Positions 8,546-18,187 of a stretch of 64,000 nucleotides of DNA are shown piece after piece. The stretch is from CBDAQA01 sp965247815 (GTDB taxonomy: Bacteria > Planctomycetota > Phycisphaerae > Tepidisphaerales > Tepidisphaeraceae): the NCBI GenBank assembly GCA_965247815.1, contig CBDFHW010000034.1:277667-341666 (forward strand), in the 5' to 3' direction. The position numbers were made by a program, and so were the translations under genes. The first letter of the stretch is position 1. The number at the start of each line of letters is the position of its first letter. A model generated the notes under the pieces. It worked only from the letters and a program-made list of their open reading frames with translations. It had not been told where the DNA came from and made no database searches.

Positions 8546-11473
8546 ATGACAGTTGATACACGCACCGCAGTGACCTCAAGCAATACTCCGGCGGAGACCG
8601 TTGCCGTGCTCGCACCGTCCGACACGTTCATCCACCGACACATCGGCCCCTCGGGGGCGGATATTCGGCAGATGCTCGAGCTGCTCGGGTACGACTCGCT
8701 GGAAGACTTGGCCGAGGCGACCGTTCCCGCGGCCATTCGCATCAAGCAACCGCTTTCGATCGGTGAACCGCGTGGCGAACACGAGCTGCTCGCCGAATTA
8801 AAATCGATGGCGAGCCAGAACAAGGTGAATCGCTCCCTGATCGGCATGGGGTATTGCGACACGATCACACCGCCGGTGATCCTGCGGAACATCATGGAGA
8901 ACCCTGGCTGGTACACGCAGTACACGCCGTACCAGGCCGAGATCAGCCAGGGCCGGCTCGAAGCGCTGCTGAACTTTCAAACGATGATCTGCGACCTGAC
9001 CGGCCTGCCGCTGGCGAACGCGTCGCTGCTGGACGAATCCACCGCCGCCGCCGAGGCGATGGCGATGTGCGTGCATTTGGGCAATGACAAAAGGAAAAGC
9101 TTTGTCGTAGCTGACGATTGCCATCCGCAGACGATTGCAGTGGTTCAATCGCGGGCCAAGGCGCAGGGAATCAAGTGCATCGTCCAGAGTGGCATGGGCG
9201 TCCCGCCCATGCAGATTCTCGATGACGTCGCCGGCATCCTTGTCCAATACCCCAGCACCGACGGGCGGATCATCGACTACACCGACTTGGTGAAAGCAGC
9301 TCACGCCGCCGGAGTGATGGTCGTCTTCGCCGCCGACCTGCTCGCGCTGACGTTGATCAAATCGCCCGGCGAGTTCGGCGCCGACATCGCCGTCGGCTCC
9401 GCGCAGCGGTTCGGTGTGCCGCTCGGCTTCGGCGGCCCGCACGCGGCCTTCATGGCGACCAAAACCGAGTACGCCCGCAAAATGCCCGGCCGCCTGATCG
9501 GCATCTCCAAAGACGCCCAGGGCAACCCCGCCTACCGCATGGCACTTCAAACCCGCGAGCAGCACATCCGCCGGGATAAAGCCACTAGTAACATCTGCAC
9601 GGCCCAGGCGCTGCTCGCGATCATGGCTGGCATGTACGCCGTCTATCACGGACCGAGCGGGCTAAAACGAATTGCCGAGCGCGTTCATGGTTTGACCAAA
9701 GCATTAGCGACCGGTTTGAGTCGACTCGGTCATGACGTGCCGAACACTCCATTCTTTGACACGATCAAAATCAGCCTCAACGGGCTGACGGCGGATGCCA
9801 TCGTTCGAGCCGCCCTCACGCAAGGAATCAATCTTCGAAAGTACGACGACAAAACGGTCGGTGTCTCGCTCGACGAACTCACCAGCCGCGACGAAGTGGA
9901 ATCGATCATCGGCGCCTTTGCCGGCGGTTCGACCTTACGCATGTCAATCGACGAGCTATCTTTTCAAACCACGCCAATTTCGACGGCCCTGAACCGCACC
10001 AGCGAATACCTCACCCATCCCGTCTTCCACAAATACCACAGCGAAACGGAGATGCTGCGTTACATCTTCAAGCTGATGAGCCGCGACTTGTCGCTGGCGC
10101 AGAGCATGATCCCGCTGGGCAGTTGCACGATGAAGCTGAATGCGACCAGCGAGATGCTGCCGGTTACCTGGCCGGAGTTCGGGCGGATGCACCCGTTCGC
10201 CCCGGCGGAACAGACGCGCGGGTATCAGCAGATGTTCAAACAGCTCGAAGACTGGCTGAGCGAGATCACCGGTTTCGCGGCCACCTCACTGCAGCCCAAC
10301 GCCGGCAGTGCCGGTGAATATGCCGGGTTGCTCGTCATCCGCGCGTATCACGAGTCACGCGGCGATGCCCTCCGCACGGTCTGCCTGATCCCCACCAGCG
10401 CGCACGGCACCAACCCCGCCAGCGCGGTGGTAGCCGGGCTCAAAGTGGTCCCGGTCGCCTGCGACGACCACGGCAACGTCGACGTCGCCGATCTGGAAAA
10501 GAAGGCGAAGCTGCACGAGAAGGATCTTGCCGCGCTGATGGTCACCTACCCCAGCACGCACGGCGTGTTCGAAGCCCGCATCAAGGACATCTGCGACATC
10601 GTCCACCGCCACGGCGGGCAGGTCTACATGGACGGCGCAAACATGAACGCCCAGGTCGGCCTCTGCCGGCCCGGCGATATCGGTGCCGACGTCTGCCATC
10701 TGAATCTGCACAAAACGTTCTGCATCCCCCACGGCGGTGGCGGGCCGGGCATGGGCCCGATCGGGGTTGCTCCGCAACTGGTGCCGTTCCTGCCGGGGCA
10801 TCCGGTCACCGGCCTTGGTGGTCCGCAGGCGATCGGGCCGATCTCCGAAGCCCCGTACGGGTCGGCCAGCATCCTCACCATCAGCTGGGTCTACATCGCG
10901 CTCATGGGCGGCGTCGGTCTCACCCGCGCGACGCAGGTCGCGATTCTCAATGCCAATTACATGGCCAAGAAATTGGCCGGGCATTACGACGAGTTGTACA
11001 CCGGGCAGAACGGCCGGGTCGCCCACGAGTTCATCATCGACTGCCGGCCGTTTCTCGGCTCGGCCAACATCACTGCCGAGGACATCGCCAAACGTCTGAT
11101 GGACTACGGCTTTCACGCCCCCACGATGAGCTGGCCGGTCACCGGCACGCTGATGATCGAACCGACCGAAAGCGAATCCAAGGCCGAACTCGATCGGTTC
11201 TGCTACGCGTTGATCAGCATCCGCGAGGAGATCCGCGCGATCGAGCAAGGCAAGGCCGACAAGGTCGACAACGCGTTGAAGAACGCCCCGCACACCGCGC
11301 CGGTGGTGACGGGCGACGAGTGGTCGCATAAGTATTCACGACAACAAGCCGCGTATCCGATGCCTTACCTGAAGGACTACAAATTTTGGCCGCATGTGGG
11401 CCGGATTGATAATCCGTTCGGTGATCGGAATCTGGTTTGTTCCTGCCCACCAATGGATACGGATCAGACGTGA
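8546..11473 (+). CDS. gcvP: Glycine dehydrogenase (decarboxylating), full-length P-protein
   Basis: The PLP-dependent P-protein decarboxylates glycine and passes the aminomethyl group to the lipoyl H-protein in the glycine cleavage system. At 975 residues it is the fused, homodimeric type. Seen are the N-terminal FIHRHIGPSGADIRQML, the GMGYCDTITPPVILRN segment, the glycine-rich PLGFGGPHAAF, SMIPLGSCTMKLNA, and the PLP lysine motif HLNLHKTFCIPHGGGGPGMG. The ATG at 8546 is used; a TTG three bases earlier is unlikely. No gcvT, gcvH or lipoate gene is nearby, so the system is split in this genome. An ISKra4-type element has landed 35 bases after the stop codon. Confidence 0.97.
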   Translation: MTVDTRTAVTSSNTPAETVAVLAPSDTFIHRHIGPSGADIRQMLELLGYDSLEDLAEATVPAAIRIKQPLSIGEPRGEHELLAELKSMASQNKVNRSLIGMGYCDTITPPVILRNIMENPGWYTQYTPYQAEISQGRLEALLNFQTMICDLTGLPLANASLLDESTAAAEAMAMCVHLGNDKRKSFVVADDCHPQTIAVVQSRAKAQGIKCIVQSGMGVPPMQILDDVAGILVQYPSTDGRIIDYTDLVKAAHAAGVMVVFAADLLALTLIKSPGEFGADIAVGSAQRFGVPLGFGGPHAAFMATKTEYARKMPGRLIGISKDAQGNPAYRMALQTREQHIRRDKATSNICTAQALLAIMAGMYAVYHGPSGLKRIAERVHGLTKALATGLSRLGHDVPNTPFFDTIKISLNGLTADAIVRAALTQGINLRKYDDKTVGVSLDELTSRDEVESIIGAFAGGSTLRMSIDELSFQTTPISTALNRTSEYLTHPVFHKYHSETEMLRYIFKLMSRDLSLAQSMIPLGSCTMKLNATSEMLPVTWPEFGRMHPFAPAEQTRGYQQMFKQLEDWLSEITGFAATSLQPNAGSAGEYAGLLVIRAYHESRGDALRTVCLIPTSAHGTNPASAVVAGLKVVPVACDDHGNVDVADLEKKAKLHEKDLAALMVTYPSTHGVFEARIKDICDIVHRHGGQVYMDGANMNAQVGLCRPGDIGADVCHLNLHKTFCIPHGGGGPGMGPIGVAPQLVPFLPGHPVTGLGGPQAIGPISEAPYGSASILTISWVYIALMGGVGLTRATQVAILNANYMAKKLAGHYDELYTGQNGRVAHEFIIDCRPFLGSANITAEDIAKRLMDYGFHAPTMSWPVTGTLMIEPTESESKAELDRFCYALISIREEIRAIEQGKADKVDNALKNAPHTAPVVTGDEWSHKYSRQQAAYPMPYLKDYKFWPHVGRIDNPFGDRNLVCSCPPMDTDQT

Positions 11474-11508
11474 GCAGCGGTGGCTCACATCGGGTGGCGG
11501 GAGATGCC

Positions 11509-13031
11509 GGGTCTGCCAATTCTTCAGGCGGCGAGCCGTGTTGACCAATACGTGGGCCAGAGATTGCTCTGATGCAGGCTTTCCAAAGCGATCATGGATT
11601 CGGCATTTTTCCCCGTCCAGCGCATGCCGATTCCCTTGAGTCGCCGGCTCAGGCTTTTGCACATCGATTCCGTCGGGCCCGATCCGATGTCGTAGCCGGC
11701 GGCGCGAAAACTGGCGTAATCCACCTTCGGCTTGCGCTCCAACAGGTAGCTCATCAGATCGTCCACCGACTTGCGTTTGGTCTTGTTCCGCAGTTTGGAA
11801 CGGGTTTGCAGCAGCGACTCCCACAGATCGTCCCACTTGCCTTTGGACAGTGTCTCAAGCACCTTTGTCGACCACTGATCTCCGTCGATATTTTGCTCCC
11901 CGAACACGATGCGTCGGGTTTGATGCACATGCTGGCTGGCGTGGTAGTAGTCTAAAATGGCAGTCGTCTTCGCCGGCAGGTTGTTGTCGATCAACCCGGC
12001 GATCCATTCCGCACCATCGGTCACTGCCACCACCTGGGCGGCGGATTTGAGCTTCACATCCGCCGACATGTCGCGCACAAGCCTGCCGGCCTGCTTCACA
12101 CCCCCTCGGGTTGCACGCACCAGGCGGCGCGATTTGTATTGATCGTACATCGTCACCAGTTTCATCTCCTTGTAACGCTGGTCGGCGCCCTGGCGGCGTT
12201 TGAGCTTTGGCCGGCGTTTTCCCTTTGTCCGTTTGAGGCTCTTCCGCCGCTCCAGGGCCTTTTCAAACCGCTTGCCCATTTCGCAATCGGTGACCATCGG
12301 AACCATAAAGCCGTCGATCCCCACATAAATCCGTGACTGGATCGAACCGTCCGCAGTCTGGTCGGTCAGGCATTTACCCGCGTCAAAGTCGAATTCCAAC
12401 TGCTCGTGCTCATGCCATACCAGCACCGCACGCCCCTCGGATTCAGCCACCTTACGCAGCTTCTCATCGCTGAGCCAAACCTGCGCCAGACGGTTCAGGT
12501 TCGCCGCCGCACGTGAAAATGAATCCGAATCCGTGGCGATCCGGCAGCACATTTCTCGCACCGCCAGCGACACCCCGCATGCCGCCAGATCGATCAGATC
12601 ATCCACCGGAACGTCGGTTTGGCCTTTGACGTTTTCGAACCGCCTTCGCCGCAGTTCCACCCGCCCGTTGCAACTGAGCATCGACCGCACCGCCATCCCC
12701 CGATGAGCCTGCTGGTTCTGTACCGGGGGAAAAAGCGGGCGAGCTTTCCGTTGCCTCAACCCGCATCTGTGCCGCGGTTTGGAATGTCCGTCGTCTGAAC
12801 TCCCCAAGCAGATCGCGAACCTGCTCCTCCGAGCCATCGATCAAATGCCCATCGGGGGCGTCATTGACCGCATCCGCCACCTTCAACATCGTCGCCTCGA
12901 AATCTTCTCGCATGCGACGAACCAACTCATCACGATTCAATCTGCTCAGACCATCCATGGCCAATCTCCTGTTTGGGCAATCCTTGCCAATCACACTATT
13001 TAACCATCGTGCCTGAAGAATTGGCAGACCC
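11509..13031 (-). mobile_element. Intact ISKra4-family insertion sequence, 1523 bp
   Basis: The ends are perfect 21-bp inverted repeats: 11509-11529 (starts GGGTCTGCCAATTC) and 13011-13031 (its reverse complement). They are bounded by a perfect 9-bp direct repeat, GGAGATGCC, at 11500-11508 and 13032-13040, which is the expected target duplication. Inside is one transposase read in two frames on the minus strand. The perfect ends and duplication mean the insertion is recent or well preserved. It separates the gcvP stop from the Uma2 gene and would remove any original gcvP terminator from close range. Confidence 0.95.
11524..12958 (-). CDS. tnp: ISKra4-family transposase, encoded in two overlapping frames
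   Basis: Frame 1 runs from an ATG at 12958 (AGGAG ribosome binding site) to 12599 and gives a helical N-terminal region (LVRRMREDFEATMLKVADAV, then LLGEFRRRTFQTAAQMRVEA). Frame 2 continues to 11524 with the catalytic part: RIYVGIDGFMVPMV (first Asp), QVVAVTDGAEWIAGLI (second Asp), AILDYYHASQHVHQ, and GSGPTESMCKSLSRRL (Glu). Frame 2 lies +1 of frame 1, and the similarity switches at a T5C5 run (minus strand, 12725-12734). A frameshift or transcriptional slippage there would join them; otherwise the element is inactive. Frame 2 also opens at 12837 but its first residues look meaningless. Confidence 0.85.
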
Positions 13032-13093
13032 GGAGATGCCTGGAAGTCGATGATTCAGTGCTAACCGCGTCGCAGGACGGTATACTCCGAAGC

Positions 13094-13750
13094 ATGTTTG
13101 CCGCGATCGAAACCCTTCCGATCAACACCGTGGCCGATCTCCTGGATCGTCTCGGTGGAATTCCTGCCGAGCGGGTGCGCTTTCGCCCCGCGCCGGGCGA
13201 TGCGACCGAACAGGACGCGATCGATGCCGAGCACCGGTTTGGCGTGCTTTGCGAGCTGATCGATGGCACATTGGTGGAGAAGCCGAAGGGCTTATATGAG
13301 TCGATTCTGGCCGGCATCGTCATCCGGTTATTGGGGGAATTTGTTTCCAGTCGTCGGCTCGGCATCTTGGGTGTGCCTGATGCCATGTTCCGCGTAAAGC
13401 CCGGGCAGATCCGCCTGCCGGACGTCTCGTTCGTCAGTTGGGCGCGCCTTCCGGCGGACTTTCAACAACACGCCGCAGCTGATATCGCTCCCGACTTGGC
13501 GATCGAGGTGCTGAGCCCCAGCAACACGGTCCGGGAAATGACGCGAAAGCGGATCGAACTGTTTGCGGGTGGGACCCGGCTGATGTGGGTGATCGATCCC
13601 GCGTCAAAGACCGTTGCCGTCTATACAGAAGCCGAGTCGGTGCCCGTGATGCTGACCGAGGACCAGTCGGTCGACGGCGGCGCGGTGTTGCCCGGGTTTT
13701 CTTTCGCCATCCGTCAGCTCTTCGCCGAGGCGGAGCGGCCGGTGCGGTGA
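13094..13750 (+). CDS. Uma2-family (DUF820) PD-(D/E)XK nuclease-fold protein
   Basis: This 218-residue protein matches the Uma2/DUF820 family, restriction-endonuclease-like proteins abundant in cyanobacteria and planctomycetes, function unknown. Typical elements are CELIDGTLVEKP, RLPDVSFVSWARLP, the core PDLAIEVLSPSNTVREMTRK (Asp/Glu-x-Glu and the following Lys), and LMWVIDPASKTVAVY. The ATG at 13094 is chosen; a GTG upstream (13058) would place translation close to the IS end. It lies just downstream of the ISKra4 target duplication and 54 bases before the radical SAM gene. Proposed nuclease activity is an inference from the fold. Confidence 0.88.
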   Translation: MFAAIETLPINTVADLLDRLGGIPAERVRFRPAPGDATEQDAIDAEHRFGVLCELIDGTLVEKPKGLYESILAGIVIRLLGEFVSSRRLGILGVPDAMFRVKPGQIRLPDVSFVSWARLPADFQQHAAADIAPDLAIEVLSPSNTVREMTRKRIELFAGGTRLMWVIDPASKTVAVYTEAESVPVMLTEDQSVDGGAVLPGFSFAIRQLFAEAERPVR

Positions 13751-13804
13751 CCTGATCCCCTCCCTTCATGCTCCTCCGCGTCCCATTCTGATACAATTCG
13801 AGCC

Positions 13805-15343
13805 GTGCCCGACATCGTGCTTACCACGTTCAACGCCCGCTACGCGCATGCCGCGTTCGGTCTTCGTTACTTGATGGCAAACCTGGGGCCGCTGCAATCG
13901 CGCGCGACCGTGCTTGAATTCGAAATCAGCCATCGCCCGGTCGACGCCTTGGAGACGATTTTAGCGGCTTCGCCGCGGATCGTGGGCGTCGGGGTCTACA
14001 TCTGGAACGTTACCGTCGCCACGCAACTGGTGGCCGAGCTGAAGCGGGTCCGGCGTGACATGATCGTCGTCGTCGGTGGCCCCGAAGTCAGCCATGAATC
14101 CGACCAGCAGGAGATCTGCCGACTCGCGGATTACGTCGTCACTGGTGAGGCGGACCGGGCGTTCGCTGCGTTGTGTGAAAAGCTGTTGTCGGGCTCCCGG
14201 CCGTTGATGAAAATCATCCCCGCCGACCTCCCGCACTTCGACGCACCCGCCGGTGCGGTGGCGTTGCCTTACGATCTGTACACGGACGAGGACTTGTCGC
14301 ACCGAGTTGTGTATATCGAAGCATCGCGCGGGTGCCCGTTCAAGTGCGAGTTCTGTTTATCGTCGCTCGATGTGCCGGTGCGGAACGTGCCTTTAGAACC
14401 GTTTTTGGCGGCCATGGATCGCCTGCTCGCGCGGGGGTTGCTGCAGTTTAAGTTTGTCGACCGGACCTTCAATCTGAACCTGAATATCAGCCGGGCGATC
14501 CTGCAGTTTTTCCTGGACCGCCTGCGGCCGGGCTTGTTCCTGCATTTCGAGATGATTCCCGACAGGTTGCCCGAACCCCTGCGGGATTTGATTCGGCAGT
14601 TCCCACCGGGCGTGTTGCAGTTTGAAGTCGGCATCCAGACGTTTAACAACGACGTCGCCCGGCTGATCAGCCGGCGTCAGGATTACGGTAAGCTCGCAGA
14701 GAACCTGCAATTTCTGCGGGACCAAACCGGCGTTCACGTGCACGCCGACTTGATCGTCGGTTTACCCGGCGAGACCGCGGACAGTTTCGGTGCGGGGTTC
14801 GACCGGCTCGTGGCGATGCGACCGCAGGAAATTCAGGTCGGCATGCTCAAACGGCTGCGGGGCACGCCGATCGTCCGACACGACGTCGAATGGGGCATGG
14901 TCTACAGCCCGCACCCGCCTTACGAAGTGCTTCAGACGAAACTGATCGATTTCCCGACGATGCAGCGGCTCCGGCGGTTCGGCCGGTACTGGGACTTGGT
15001 CGCCAACAGCGGTAATTTCGTCGACACCGCGCCGCTGATCTGGGGAGACGGCTCGGCGTTTCAGTGGATGCTGCGGTTTTCCGACTGGTTATTTTTGCAA
15101 GCCGGAAAGAGCCACGCAATCTCGTTGCACCGGTTAATGGAACTGATGCTGAGGTTTCTGACCACCGAGCAGAATCTCGATCCCAAGGTTGCCGCGGCCG
15201 CGATCTGGCGCGACTACCAGCGCGGGGGCCGGAGTGACCGGCCCGGTTTTCTCGCGCCGTTCGTCGAACAGGCCGACACGCGGGTAGTCCGGAAAAAACA
15301 GGGGCCGCAGCGGCAGGGCCGGCATCTGGCAAAAGTCGATTGA
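13805..15343 (+). CDS. B12-binding-domain radical SAM protein (DUF4080 type)
   Basis: A 512-residue protein with an N-terminal Rossmann-like cobalamin-binding domain (ILAASPRIVGVGVYIWN, then DMIVVVGGPEVSHES) and a radical SAM core. The 4Fe-4S cysteines are in EASRGCPFKCEFCLSSLD (CxxxCxxC, near residue 180), followed by FKFVDRTFNLN and VHVHADLIVGLPGET. The C-terminal part (MLKRLRGTPIVRHDVEWGM) matches the DUF4080 group found with such proteins. Substrate unknown; members often methylate or rearrange unactivated carbons. Translation probably starts at GTG 13805, which has no strong ribosome binding site. Confidence 0.88.
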   Translation: MPDIVLTTFNARYAHAAFGLRYLMANLGPLQSRATVLEFEISHRPVDALETILAASPRIVGVGVYIWNVTVATQLVAELKRVRRDMIVVVGGPEVSHESDQQEICRLADYVVTGEADRAFAALCEKLLSGSRPLMKIIPADLPHFDAPAGAVALPYDLYTDEDLSHRVVYIEASRGCPFKCEFCLSSLDVPVRNVPLEPFLAAMDRLLARGLLQFKFVDRTFNLNLNISRAILQFFLDRLRPGLFLHFEMIPDRLPEPLRDLIRQFPPGVLQFEVGIQTFNNDVARLISRRQDYGKLAENLQFLRDQTGVHVHADLIVGLPGETADSFGAGFDRLVAMRPQEIQVGMLKRLRGTPIVRHDVEWGMVYSPHPPYEVLQTKLIDFPTMQRLRRFGRYWDLVANSGNFVDTAPLIWGDGSAFQWMLRFSDWLFLQAGKSHAISLHRLMELMLRFLTTEQNLDPKVAAAAIWRDYQRGGRSDRPGFLAPFVEQADTRVVRKKQGPQRQGRHLAKVD

Positions 15344-15442
15344 ATCCCGGCACTTTGACAATCCGCCGGGCGGTTCGGTACTATTCAATCCCGCCCGAAA
15401 GTTGTCGGGTTTCTCGTAGGTTCACCAAGGCGAGGCTGATTC

Positions 15443-15646
15443 ATGAAGAAGTTTGCTCTGCTTGCGATTCTGGCCGGGGGAATGCTGTTTTCCGCCGGGT
15501 GCGAGACGCCCGCGTACACGTCGCAGGAGCGCTTCCAGATGATCGGCCGCAACTGGGGTTACGAATACGAGCAGATCAACGATGATCTGGATCACATCTT
15601 CCTGCTCCGCCCGGCCGGGCACCTTTCGGAATGGAATATTCAATAA
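15443..15646 (+). CDS. Small lipoprotein, 67 residues
   Basis: Begins with a lipoprotein signal (MKKFALLAILAGGMLFSAGC) whose lipobox cysteine is residue 20. The mature part is only 47 residues (ERFQMIGRNWGYEYEQINDD, then HIFLLRPAGHLSEWNIQ) with no known domain. It opens a run of same-strand envelope genes (15814, 16850, 18188). Function unknown. The clear signal peptide and placement make it a real gene despite its size. Confidence 0.75.
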   Translation: MKKFALLAILAGGMLFSAGCETPAYTSQERFQMIGRNWGYEYEQINDDLDHIFLLRPAGHLSEWNIQ

Positions 15647-15813
15647 TCAGTGGCAAGCCAGTGGCGTAGCCTGACCGGCGATTTTGGCCCGGTGCCGGGT
15701 AAGTGAGTCCACGGATCGTCTTTTTCGTTTATCATTGCAGGACCGGCGACGCATAATGCCGCCGATGGTGTCGGCGGGTTTCAGACCCGGATCATCAACG
15801 GATTTTAACTGCC

Positions 15814-16614
15814 ATGGCAGACGTCGAACCAAAGATTTCGGATCCTGCGACTTCCTCTGATCCGTTCCAGCACTTGCACAAAATGTCGACCACGGCCGGG
15901 CTAGGCAGTGGGGACTACGTCGCGATCAGCGGGACCGCGATCCTCGCCATCCTGCTCGGTGTCGCCAGTGCGATGGTGCTGTTCGACAACTGGCAATTGC
16001 TGGCAATCCCATTAGCCGGTGTAGTCTGCGCGATCGTTGCGTTCCGGCAGATCGCCCGAAGCAACGGCACCCAATCGGGCGTCGCCATTGCCGCCACGGG
16101 GTTGGTGCTTTCGCTCGGATTCGGCGGGTTTTACGGCGGCAAAACGATCTACTCGTCAATCCATACCCGATCCGACCGGGATCAGATTATCTCGGTCATC
16201 CAACAGTTCGGCAGCCTGCTCGGGCAGAAAAAATTTCCGGCCGCGTACGTCCTGCTCGATGAACGGCTTAAAACCCGCGTGACACCCGCCACCTTCGAAG
16301 GCGTCGTCGCGAACGTCGCCAACTCGCCGTACTTGGGCCCCCTCCAGAATGCCGACTGGAACGGACTTATCGGGTTTGAAACCGACGAAGTCACCGGCGA
16401 AGCCCTCGCCAACGGCATGGTTCTGCTAAAATACTCCCCCGACGAGCGCTTTTTTCGGCGCTTAGGAATGAGCTTCCGTAAAATTGACGGGAAATGGCTG
16501 ATCGATCAGATCCCGGCCCTGTTCCCCGAAGAGACGGGCCAGCCACAGCCAGGCGCGAAACCGCCGAAAGCTCCGACATTCGGACCCATGGGCCCCGCTG
16601 CACCGGGAAAATAA
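15814..16614 (+). CDS. Membrane protein with DUF4190-like anchor and NTF2-like C-terminal domain
   Basis: 266 residues. About residues 30-110 contain three hydrophobic segments (YVAISGTAILAILLGVASAM, WQLLAIPLAGVVCAIVAF, SGVAIAATGLVLSLGFGGFY) with RQIARSNGTQSG between the second and third, the pattern of DUF4190-type membrane anchors. The outer part (DQIISVIQQFGSLLGQKKFP to LIDQIPALF) resembles a DUF4878/NTF2-like lumazine-binding fold. The tail is Pro/Gly-rich. It sits between the small lipoprotein and the PD40 lipoprotein on the same strand. Envelope role inferred from topology; no catalytic motif seen. Confidence 0.7.
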   Translation: MADVEPKISDPATSSDPFQHLHKMSTTAGLGSGDYVAISGTAILAILLGVASAMVLFDNWQLLAIPLAGVVCAIVAFRQIARSNGTQSGVAIAATGLVLSLGFGGFYGGKTIYSSIHTRSDRDQIISVIQQFGSLLGQKKFPAAYVLLDERLKTRVTPATFEGVVANVANSPYLGPLQNADWNGLIGFETDEVTGEALANGMVLLKYSPDERFFRRLGMSFRKIDGKWLIDQIPALFPEETGQPQPGAKPPKAPTFGPMGPAAPGK

Positions 16615-16849
16615 ATCCCGCGCCTGCGGCTGTTCCAACTACGGCATTGACTTCAGGCCCAGCCAGTTTTTGCAGTAACTTTCGGTTCTTCCCAGGTTTT
16701 AAAGTTCGACCCTGCCAGCGTCCGATAACTAACCGGTTCGCGACACGCGGAAGGTTCCCTCAGTTGCCAGGGCGATTCCGCCGATACCGGCCAAAGGAAC
16801 GGCACGGCTCATAGTGTTCGCGTGCACGCTCCGAATAAGGCACGGCGAC

Positions 16850-18097
16850 ATGGCGATCTTCAGCAAAGCAGCGACGGGCAGAATCCTGGCCAGTATCACC
16901 GCGACGGCGGCACTTTCAGGATGTACGTCCCTCCACAAAAATCCAAATCCGCCCGCCACGCAATCGGTCGTCATGGTCGGACCGCAGTCGGGTTCGACGA
17001 CCGGCGTTGCCGCCCAGCCCCCGGCCGACGACATCGACGCCTTCAACGCCGAAGGCAGCTCCGCCGTCACCCCCGCGGGCCCGACACCCAACGTCAATGT
17101 TTTCGGTGAACTCGGTGGCTCGCCACGCGGGCCCGGGAAGCTGATCGGCGACGAAGGGTTTCAGCAGCACACGTTCGCCGACGAAGGGTATGACGCCGAC
17201 GTGTCGATCGACCCCACCGGCAAATGGATGGCCTTCGCCAGCACCCGGCACAGTGAACACGCCGGCATTTACGTCCAGCGCGTCGACGGGACGGCCGTCA
17301 CAAAACTCACCAGCGACGACTCCGACAATGCCTTCCCGGTCTTCAGCCCCGACGGCAAGCAGATCGCGTTTTGCTCGACCCGCAGCGGGACCTGGAACGT
17401 CTATGTGATGGACACCGAAGGCCGCAACACGGTGACCGTCACCAACGGCAGCAGCCAGTGCATTCACCCGAGTTACAGCCCCGACGGTGCGCAATTGGTC
17501 TACAGCTCACTGGGCACCCGCAGTAACCAGTGGGAACTGTGGACCGTGAACCTGACCAGCAGCGAACGCCGGCAAATCGGCTACGGATTGTTCCCGTCAT
17601 GGTCCCCGTCCAAGGACGGCGACAAGATCGCCTTCCAACGGGCCCGCCAGCGCGGGTCGCGGTGGTTCAGCTTATGGACGCTCGATCTGGTCGACGGCGA
17701 AGCCCGCCACGTCACCGAGGTCGCGGTTAGTTCGAACGCCGCGATCGTTTCTCCGTCCTGGAGCCCCGACGGCAAACGGCTGGTCTTCGCGACCGTGCTG
17801 GACCCGAACCACGGTGAAAAGAAAACCACTGCCGGTTCGACCCGCGGCGAACAGGACATCTGGACGATCGACGCCGACGGCAACGACCGTCGACGCATCA
17901 CAGACGGCAACGGCGTCAACCTGACCCCGTGCTGGGCCAGTGACAACCGGGTTTACTTCGTCAGCAATCGAAGCGGGAACGAGTCGGTCTGGTCGGTCAG
18001 ACCCGAGACCGGAAAGGTGTTCACCGCTTCGGCCCCCAAGGCCGAGAAACCAAAAGACGCGCTGACCGAAACCGATACGCGGGACGCGGATCGGTAG
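16850..18097 (+). CDS. TolB-like PD40 beta-propeller lipoprotein
   Basis: The ATG at 16850 is preferred because it directly precedes a lipoprotein signal with lipobox AALSGC (MAIFSKAATGRILASITATA); the frame opens 36 bases earlier at a GTG. After a Pro/Ala-rich linker, residues from about 110 on form WD40-like PD40 repeats: AFASTRHSEHAGIYVQRVDG, FPVFSPDGKQIAFCSTRSG, HPSYSPDGAQLVYSS, SPSWSPDGKRLVFATV, and FVSNRSGNESVW. These are the same repeats as in the TolB propeller. The N-terminal alpha/beta domain of TolB is absent here, but a separate lipoprotein with a related fold is encoded next door (18188). Role in envelope organisation is inferred. Confidence 0.82.
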   Translation: MAIFSKAATGRILASITATAALSGCTSLHKNPNPPATQSVVMVGPQSGSTTGVAAQPPADDIDAFNAEGSSAVTPAGPTPNVNVFGELGGSPRGPGKLIGDEGFQQHTFADEGYDADVSIDPTGKWMAFASTRHSEHAGIYVQRVDGTAVTKLTSDDSDNAFPVFSPDGKQIAFCSTRSGTWNVYVMDTEGRNTVTVTNGSSQCIHPSYSPDGAQLVYSSLGTRSNQWELWTVNLTSSERRQIGYGLFPSWSPSKDGDKIAFQRARQRGSRWFSLWTLDLVDGEARHVTEVAVSSNAAIVSPSWSPDGKRLVFATVLDPNHGEKKTTAGSTRGEQDIWTIDADGNDRRRITDGNGVNLTPCWASDNRVYFVSNRSGNESVWSVRPETGKVFTASAPKAEKPKDALTETDTRDADR

Positions 18098-18113
18098 GGT
18101 TGGGGAAGTTGCT

Positions 18114-18166
18114 AGTTGTTAGTTGTTAGTAAGAGGGAAAACCTTCTTTACTAACAACTAACAACT
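18114..18166. repeat. AT-rich perfect 19-bp inverted repeat
   Basis: Left arm 18114-18132 (AGTTGTTAGTTGTTAGTAA) and right arm 18148-18166 are perfect reverse complements around a 15-base loop. The arms are themselves built of a TTAGTTG unit and are very AT-rich compared with the flanking coding DNA. It lies 17 bases after the PD40 gene stop and 22 bases before the next start. It could act as a terminator/attenuator or be a small repeat element. Confidence 0.8.
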
Positions 18167-18187
18167 TCTTCTCACACGGATGAAAAC

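Noticed and set aside
8269..8925. 218-aa minus-strand open frame across the parE/gcvP junction
   Set aside because: Covers two recognisable plus-strand genes; no domain.
10355..11329. 324-aa minus-strand open frame within gcvP
   Set aside because: Shadow of gcvP.
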